Assembly (NCBI GenBank): GCA_964471235.1
Contig: CAYYGL010000017.1
Coordinates: forward strand, 1 to 40,232
Direction of reading: 5' to 3'
DNA: 40,232 bases
DNA from: CAYYGL01 sp964471235
Lineage (GTDB): Bacteria; Calditrichota; Calditrichia; RBG-13-44-9; J075
The position numbers and the translations under genes were made by a program. Below the pieces are notes generated by a model. The model did no database searches. It was not told the origin of the DNA and was given only the letters and a program-made list of their open reading frames with translations. Below are positions 35,328 through 40,232 of the stretch, piece after piece; position 1 is the first letter of the stretch; every line of letters begins with the position of its first letter.

Positions 35328-37076
35328 TCAGTTCACCGCCGGGTCAAACGGCAGCAAAAAGAGCGGTTCCCCGGTTTTAAAATATGGGATGGCGGTGACA
35401 ATGTTCCGTAAAAGCGGTGGAAGCTGTTGCAATTCCGCCTGCCACTTTGTTTGCCAGGTGGCAATTTTTCCGGTGAGAATTCGTTCCCAAAAAGAGCGAA
35501 GCCGAGGATAAACTACAAGTCGGACCAACTCATCTTCGGGGATATTCGCCATCCTTTTTGCCATTTTCACCGCGGTATTAAAATCCCCCAGTTTGTCAAC
35601 CAACCCGATTTTTAATCCTTGTTCTCCGCTCCATACCCTGCCCCGGGCTATCTCATCCACCTGCTCAGGCGTTTTATGCCGGCCTTCCGCCACTTTGGTA
35701 ATGAAGTCGTTGTAGAACATCATGATATGCTCGTGAAGCAATTTTCGCTGCTCCGGGGAGAATTTCCGCGAGGTGGAGAAAAAATCGGCATTTTTGCCCC
35801 GACTGAGCTGTTCGGTATTCATCCCGATTTTTTGATAAAGACCGCCAAAGGAAAATTTACCGGCAAACACCCCAATGCTGCCCACAAGACTTGCCGGGTG
35901 CGCCACAATGCTGTCGGCAGCCATGCTGATATAATACCCCCCGGAAGCCGCCATATCGGAAACCGAGACAATGACCGGTTTCTTTTTCCGGGCGGCAACT
36001 ACCTCCCGCCAGATAACATCTGATGCGATTCCGGACCCCCCGGGACTGTCTATCCTCAAAATAATGGCTTTAATATCCTTGTTTTCCGCGGCTTTACGGA
36101 TGCTGTTAGCCATCCCTTCCGAAGTGATTAAATTTCCCTCGTTGAATTGACTTTCGCTCCCGCTGACGATAGTGCCGACCCCGTAAATCAGGGCAAAAGA
36201 CTTTTTCGCCGTTAAGCCCAGGCTGGCGGGCTGAACTTTTCGATAGCGGCTGTAGGGAATGAACCGCCGCTTCCTGCCCCCCGCTTTCTTTAAATGGTCT
36301 TTCAATTCGTTTAAATACATCAGGGAGTCGATTAAGTGCGCGTTGAGTGCCTCTTCCCCGGTGAACAAGCCCCGGTCAATCAGTTGCTGTACCGTTGCCC
36401 GCTTAATTTTCCGGGTGACCGCCAGGGTATCCACATAGCGGCGGTAATAGCCGTCTAATAAGGCGTTCAACACCTCCCGCTGGGCGTCAGACATGTGCTC
36501 GCGGGTAAACATATCCGGCGCATTTTTATATTTTCCATAAGCCACAAAATCCGCCTCAATCCCGATCTTACGGAGGGTGTTTTTCAGAAAAACCGGTTCG
36601 CTGTAAAATCCGTTGATCAGAAAAATTCCGGATGAAATACTGACGATGGTATCTGCCACACTGGCGAGGTAGTATTCCTTATCGCTGGCGAGTTCGGTAT
36701 AGGCATAAATGTGTTTACCGCTTTTTTTAAACGCCAGCAGGGCATTGCGGATTTCATCCAATTTTCCCCAGCCTGTCAACAGGGAAACCGGGCGGAGGAG
36801 AATGGTAGTAATCCGCTTATCCCGGGCTGCTTTGTGGATGGTAAACAGAAGGTCCTGCACGGAAATCGAGGGGGGAGTGCCAAACACCTCCTGGATTGGG
36901 TTGGGAACTACTCGTTCCGGCACCTCCCCGGCAATAACGATATCCAGGATTGAATTTTTACTGACGGCGATGGTCTCTTCCGTGATGGATCGGAACAGGA
37001 TGCTGTAGAAGATACCACCCACGACCAGAGTAAGGATAACAATGATGGTGATTTTATGCCATTCTTTTAATTTCAT
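35328..37076 (-). CDS. sppA: signal peptide peptidase SppA, long (67K) form
   Basis: The 582-residue protein is anchored by one N-terminal helix (about 9-27) and should face the periplasm, where SppA degrades leftover signal peptides. It has the two tandem ClpP-like domains of the long form. The catalytic dyad is split between them: K184 in AYGKYKNAPD and S378 in DMAASGGYY, corresponding to E. coli K209 and S409. I chose ATG 37076 because GGAG lies 9 nt upstream. An in-frame ATG at 37097 has no ribosome site. It follows nupC by 31 bp. Confidence 0.92.
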   Translation of the reverse strand: MKLKEWHKITIIVILTLVVGGIFYSILFRSITEETIAVSKNSILDIVIAGEVPERVVPNPIQEVFGTPPSISVQDLLFTIHKAARDKRITTILLRPVSLLTGWGKLDEIRNALLAFKKSGKHIYAYTELASDKEYYLASVADTIVSISSGIFLINGFYSEPVFLKNTLRKIGIEADFVAYGKYKNAPDMFTREHMSDAQREVLNALLDGYYRRYVDTLAVTRKIKRATVQQLIDRGLFTGEEALNAHLIDSLMYLNELKDHLKKAGGRKRRFIPYSRYRKVQPASLGLTAKKSFALIYGVGTIVSGSESQFNEGNLITSEGMANSIRKAAENKDIKAIILRIDSPGGSGIASDVIWREVVAARKKKPVIVSVSDMAASGGYYISMAADSIVAHPASLVGSIGVFAGKFSFGGLYQKIGMNTEQLSRGKNADFFSTSRKFSPEQRKLLHEHIMMFYNDFITKVAEGRHKTPEQVDEIARGRVWSGEQGLKIGLVDKLGDFNTAVKMAKRMANIPEDELVRLVVYPRLRSFWERILTGKIATWQTKWQAELQQLPPLLRNIVTAIPYFKTGEPLFLLPFDPAVN

Positions 37077-37107
37077 AAGCGGGACTCCAGGATTCATGAA
37101 AAAAGTG

Positions 37108-38436
37108 TCAGATGGAAAAGAGCACCCCGGCGATGGTGGCGGTCATCATATTGGCGAGGGTGCCAGCCATCACGGCACGTAAGCCCAGTCCGGCGATTTC
37201 GGAAATGCGGTCCGGCACCAGAGGTCCAATGCCGCCGATCTGGATGGCAATGGAGCTGAAATTGGCAAATCCGCACAGCGCATAGGTCGCCATGATGATA
37301 CCTTTTGGGGTTAACAGGGCACTTTTGATGGAGCCTGCCAGGCTCAGGTACGCCACAAATTCATTGACCACAATTTTAGTGCCCAGTAACGAGCCGAACT
37401 GGGTGGCGTCGTGCCAGGGCACGCCGATCACCCATGCCATGGGAGATAACACCCAGCCCAATATTTTTTCCAGGGTTAAATGCCAGCCGAAAAAACCGCC
37501 TGCCCAGCCCAGGAAGTAGTTAAACATGGCAATCAGGGCAATGAAAGCGATTAACATCCCGGCAACATTGAGGGCTAACTTTAATCCGTCGGCAGCGCCC
37601 CGGGCGGCGGCGTCAATCACATTCTGCCCGGTCTTCTCCACTTTAACTTTGACTTCTCCTTTGGTTTCCGGTTCGCCGGTTTCCGGGATCATCAATTTTG
37701 CCAGCACCAATGCTGCCGGGGCTGCCATCACACTGGCGCCCAATAATAATTCGGCAAATTCCAGCCGGGCTGCTCCCAACGCTATCCCCCGCGCCTGGGC
37801 AAAAGAATCTCCTAACATCTGAATATAAGCTGCCATTACCCCGCCGGCAATGGTTGCCATGCCCCCGGTCATCACCGCTAATAACTCCGAATGGGTCATC
37901 CCTTTCAGATACGGGCGAATCATCAAAGGCGCTTCGGTTTGCCCGACGAAAATATTGGCTGTAACAGACAACGATTCGGCACCGCTGGTACCCATCAGAC
38001 GTGCCATCAACCATGCCATCCCCTGCACAATTTTTTGCATCACGCCCAGGTAGTATAGCAAAGACATCAATGAACTAAAAAAGATGATGGTGGGCAGAAC
38101 CTGAAAACCGAAGAAAGCGCCCATACTGCCTTCCTGCCCCGGGGAAATTGCCAGGTCGCCAAAAATAAATTTTGCCCCGGCGGTGGTGAAATCGAGAATT
38201 AACACAAAAAAGGAACTGACCCAGGAAAAAAACAATTTGGGCCAGCCCAGGGGGGCAAAATACTTGCCCATTAAATCTCCCTTGAGAATAAAAATTGCCA
38301 GAACGATTTGAATCAAAATACCCATCCCGACCAATCGCCAGTTGGTCTGTTTGCGAGAACCGGACAGGGCATAGGCGATTCCTAAAATGACTGCTAATCC
38401 AAGGATACCACGAACAACCGCGATGAGAACTTCCAT
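37108..38436 (-). CDS. nupC: concentrative nucleoside transporter, NupC family
   Basis: The 442-residue inner-membrane protein imports nucleosides with H+ or Na+. It has the CNT pattern of about 8-10 hydrophobic helices, with the conserved core GQTEAPLMIRPYLKGMTHSEL followed by MTGGMATIAGGVMAAY, and a second half with NEFVAYLSL. ATG 38436 has GGAGG 5 nt upstream; the upstream GTG would overlap this site. A lysine/glutamate-rich insert (about 240-260) separates two membrane halves. Kinases encoded upstream (tdk, udk) can trap the imported nucleosides. A hairpin lies 41-65 nt upstream of the start. Confidence 0.93.
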   Translation of the reverse strand: MEVLIAVVRGILGLAVILGIAYALSGSRKQTNWRLVGMGILIQIVLAIFILKGDLMGKYFAPLGWPKLFFSWVSSFFVLILDFTTAGAKFIFGDLAISPGQEGSMGAFFGFQVLPTIIFFSSLMSLLYYLGVMQKIVQGMAWLMARLMGTSGAESLSVTANIFVGQTEAPLMIRPYLKGMTHSELLAVMTGGMATIAGGVMAAYIQMLGDSFAQARGIALGAARLEFAELLLGASVMAAPAALVLAKLMIPETGEPETKGEVKVKVEKTGQNVIDAAARGAADGLKLALNVAGMLIAFIALIAMFNYFLGWAGGFFGWHLTLEKILGWVLSPMAWVIGVPWHDATQFGSLLGTKIVVNEFVAYLSLAGSIKSALLTPKGIIMATYALCGFANFSSIAIQIGGIGPLVPDRISEIAGLGLRAVMAGTLANMMTATIAGVLFSI

Positions 38437-38476
38437 TGCCACCTCCAGAAATTTCAGTTAATCAAAAGACGTCTTG

Positions 38477-38501
38477 TGGGGAGAAGGTTGGCTTCTCCCC
38501 A
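38477..38501 (-). promoter_or_regulatory. perfect hairpin between tdk and nupC
   Basis: TGGGGAGAAG (38477-38486) and CTTCTCCCCA (38492-38501) form a perfect 10-bp stem with a 5-nt loop. On the minus strand it is followed by the palindrome AAGACGTCTT (38466-38475) and a short T-rich stretch. It could end tdk transcripts, protect their 3' ends or control nupC; the sequence does not decide. Confidence 0.5.
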
Positions 38502-38554
38502 GGCAATATGTGGTCGAAAGGAACGATGCTCCGGCGACGGATCGCCCGGGAAAC

Positions 38555-39184
38555 TCAGGTTTTTTTAGTGGTTTGGGTTGCGTTATTGGGGGCATGATTG
38601 GTCGCCTCTGTTTCCTTGTGATGATCGGTCGGGGGGTCAAAACAATTCCGGCAGCGCGCTTCGTAAATTTTACCGGCACCCACGATCACCCGACTGGGGT
38701 CATCAATGGTGCGTTGGGTAAACGTTGCCGGGTTCCCGCAAATCACGCAGATGGCATGGGTCTTGGTGATGTATTCCGCCACAGCTAAAAGCTGGGGAAT
38801 GGGTTCAAAGGGCACTCCCCGGTAATCCATGTCCAACCCGGCAACGATGACCCGTTTGCCCATGTTTGCCAGCTTAATGCAAACCTCTACCAATTCCTGA
38901 TCAAAAAACTGCCCCTCGTCAATACCGACCACCTGGCTTTCCAGGGAGGCTTCCAGAATTTCCCGGGGATGTTCCACTACCCGGGAAGGGATTTTTGCTT
39001 CCGAATGAGAAACGATGTGGTCGTCACTGTAACGGGTATCAATCTTTGGTTTAAATATCGCTACTTTTTGCCGGGCAATGACCGCCCGCCGTAACCGGCG
39101 AATCAATTCTTCCGTTTTACCGCTAAACATGCAACCGCTTATCACTTCAATCCAGCCCACATTCCGCTGAATAATCGGAACCAT
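38555..39184 (-). CDS. tdk: thymidine kinase (type II, zinc-binding)
   Basis: The 209-residue enzyme makes dTMP from thymidine and ATP. The P-loop GCMFSGKT is at 17-24, the catalytic base region DEGQFF at 89-94 (E90), and the zinc-site cysteines at 146, 149, 178 and 181. The last 25 residues are polar and longer than the core fold needs. GGGAGAAGGG just before the ATG sets the start. It lies 210 bp downstream of udk and upstream of nupC. Confidence 0.96.
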   Translation of the reverse strand: MVPIIQRNVGWIEVISGCMFSGKTEELIRRLRRAVIARQKVAIFKPKIDTRYSDDHIVSHSEAKIPSRVVEHPREILEASLESQVVGIDEGQFFDQELVEVCIKLANMGKRVIVAGLDMDYRGVPFEPIPQLLAVAEYITKTHAICVICGNPATFTQRTIDDPSRVIVGAGKIYEARCRNCFDPPTDHHKETEATNHAPNNATQTTKKT

Positions 39185-39394
39185 ACGCCCTTCTCCCTCA
39201 AATTTGTGTTATCCGTTATGATTTGACTGAGACATGAAAAGCTAACCTGCTTGGAGTTCATGCCTGTAAAATATGATTTTTTGCAACGCTTTGAACCGGA
39301 CATGTTTACCGGATGGGTTATAACCAGTGTAAAAAAACAATTTCTGTGCATCGTGTTCACAACCACTTCGTTTCGAATGACCAGGTGAAGATGT

Positions 39395-40042
39395 TTACTT
39401 ACCCGAACTCTCCCGGTTTATTTCTTTTAGCAATTTTTCAATTTTTGAAATCAGAATATCAATAGCGATAACATTTTTACCGCCATGAGGCACAATAATG
39501 TCGGCATAGCGTTTGGAGGGTTCCACGAAGCGAAGATACATGGGGCGCACGGTTTCCTGGTATTGTTTGAGCACCGAATCAACGCTTCTGCCCCGTTCGT
39601 GAATGTCTCGTTTTAAGCGGCGGATTAGACAGATATCCGGGGGCGTGTCAATGAAAATTTTAATATCCATCAACTCGCGCAACTCGGGCATAGCCAGGAT
39701 CAGGATGCCCTCGGCGATGATGATTTGATGCGGTCCTACCCGCCGGGTCTCTTTTTTTCGGGAATGGATGGTGTAATCATAGATGGGGTGCTCGATGACC
39801 TCCCCCCGCAACAACTTCTTCAGGTGCTCTGCCAGCAGATCATGGTCGAAGGCATCGGGATGGTCAAAATTGATTTTCGCACGTTCTTCGATGGGCAGGT
39901 GAGATAAATCCTTGTAATAGGAATCTTCCTGCATAATCACCACATTGTCTGAGCCTAAGGCGTCATAGATGGTTTGAGCAACGAGGGTTTTTCCGGAGCC
40001 GCTGGCACCGGCAATGCCAATCAGAATACCTTTACGATTCAT
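39395..40042 (-). CDS. udk: uridine kinase
   Basis: The 215-residue enzyme phosphorylates uridine and cytidine. The P-loop GASGSGKT is at 12-19; EDSYYKDL (about 39-46), NFDHPDAFD (about 58-66) and the RRLKRDIHERGR lid segment (about 141-152) are typical. GGAA sits 6 nt before the ATG. It is the first protein gene of the minus-strand block and has the best promoter-like sequence in the window just upstream. Confidence 0.95.
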   Translation of the reverse strand: MNRKGILIGIAGASGSGKTLVAQTIYDALGSDNVVIMQEDSYYKDLSHLPIEERAKINFDHPDAFDHDLLAEHLKKLLRGEVIEHPIYDYTIHSRKKETRRVGPHQIIIAEGILILAMPELRELMDIKIFIDTPPDICLIRRLKRDIHERGRSVDSVLKQYQETVRPMYLRFVEPSKRYADIIVPHGGKNVIAIDILISKIEKLLKEINRESSGK

Positions 40043-40100
40043 GTAAAATTCCGTTTTTTATCATGAAAGTTCAGGTTATGGAACCCGTGAATAGCGGAAC

Positions 40101-40129
40101 AAGATACACGTCCGCACCCATAAATGCAA
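40101..40129 (-). promoter_or_regulatory. sigma70-type promoter for udk
   Basis: On the minus strand TTGCAT (40129-40124) and TATCTT (40106-40101) are separated by 17 bp, each matching four of six consensus bases. The start codon of udk follows about 60 bp downstream of the -10. Confidence 0.5.
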
Positions 40130-40180
40130 GCGGAAATCATTGCCACTAAAGGGATAATTGAAAGGCTGGAAAGTGTTTAG

Positions 40181-40232
40181 AGGCGCCGGGCGGATTCGAA
40201 CCGCCGAATCGAGGTTTTGCAGACCTCTCCCT
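40181..40232 (-). tRNA. tRNA-Cys (GCA), partial at right edge
   Basis: The 3' 52 nt are in the window. The anticodon stem (GAGGT/ACCTC) encloses the loop CTGCAAA with anticodon GCA. The T arm is GGCGG-TTCGAAT-CCGCC, and the acceptor 3' strand CGGCGCC ends with discriminator U, as expected for Cys. CCA is not encoded. The 5' acceptor and D arm lie outside. Confidence 0.92.

Noticed and set aside
39142..39366. Minus-strand ORF of 74 codons between udk and tdk
   Set aside because: It overlaps the tdk start, has no recognisable features and no convincing ribosome site.

Overview
The window reads as a chromosomal segment from a Gram-negative bacterium. Lipobox signal peptides, periplasmic or surface-type glycosidases and multihaem cytochrome c all point that way. 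The mix of a SusB-like GH97 enzyme, a GH3 enzyme with the dockerin-like DxNxN motif typical of Bacteroidota homologues, and very large FG-GAP/UnbV proteins suggests the FCB superphylum (Bacteroidota, Calditrichota, Ignavibacteriota, KSB1-like). No marker gene fixes the lineage and I hold it loosely. I see no transposase, phage gene, CRISPR array or rRNA.

Positions 1-32576 are all plus strand and form a glycan-use and surface-protein region. It opens with the 3' part of a two-propeller FG-GAP/UnbV protein. A sugar block follows: GH3 (membrane-anchored), GH4 (cytoplasmic, NAD-dependent), GH31 (exported) and a sodium:solute symporter. Next is a tight four-gene module (11756-20264): a hybrid membrane/multihaem cytochrome, a one-propeller FG-GAP/UnbV protein, a TPR protein, and a large lipoprotein joining TPR, propeller, UnbV and an unassigned C-terminal region. 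After a 515-bp repeat-bearing gap come a second two-propeller lipoprotein, a GH97 alpha-glycosidase, an exported six-hairpin glycosidase-like protein of unassigned family, another one-propeller lipoprotein and a membrane-tethered metallophosphoesterase. Every complete propeller I could count carries seven DxDxDGxxD-type calcium loops.

A plus-strand terminator at 32578-32609 separates this from a convergent minus-strand housekeeping block. In transcription order it holds a partial tRNA-Cys at the window edge, uridine kinase, thymidine kinase, a NupC-type nucleoside transporter, SppA peptidase, a CDP-alcohol phosphatidyltransferase (PgsA-like), purine nucleoside phosphorylase and a lysine-rich hypothetical protein. 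Four of the seven proteins belong to nucleoside uptake and salvage.

A plausible reading of the plus-strand half is that exported GH3, GH31, GH97 and the six-hairpin enzyme cut an external oligosaccharide or glucan, the symporter imports the product, and GH4 finishes it inside. The propeller lipoproteins would bind substrate or neighbouring surface proteins. The cytochrome/propeller/TPR module is the least explained part and the best candidate for an undescribed system. The longer gaps hold several unrelated palindromic repeat families rather than missed genes.
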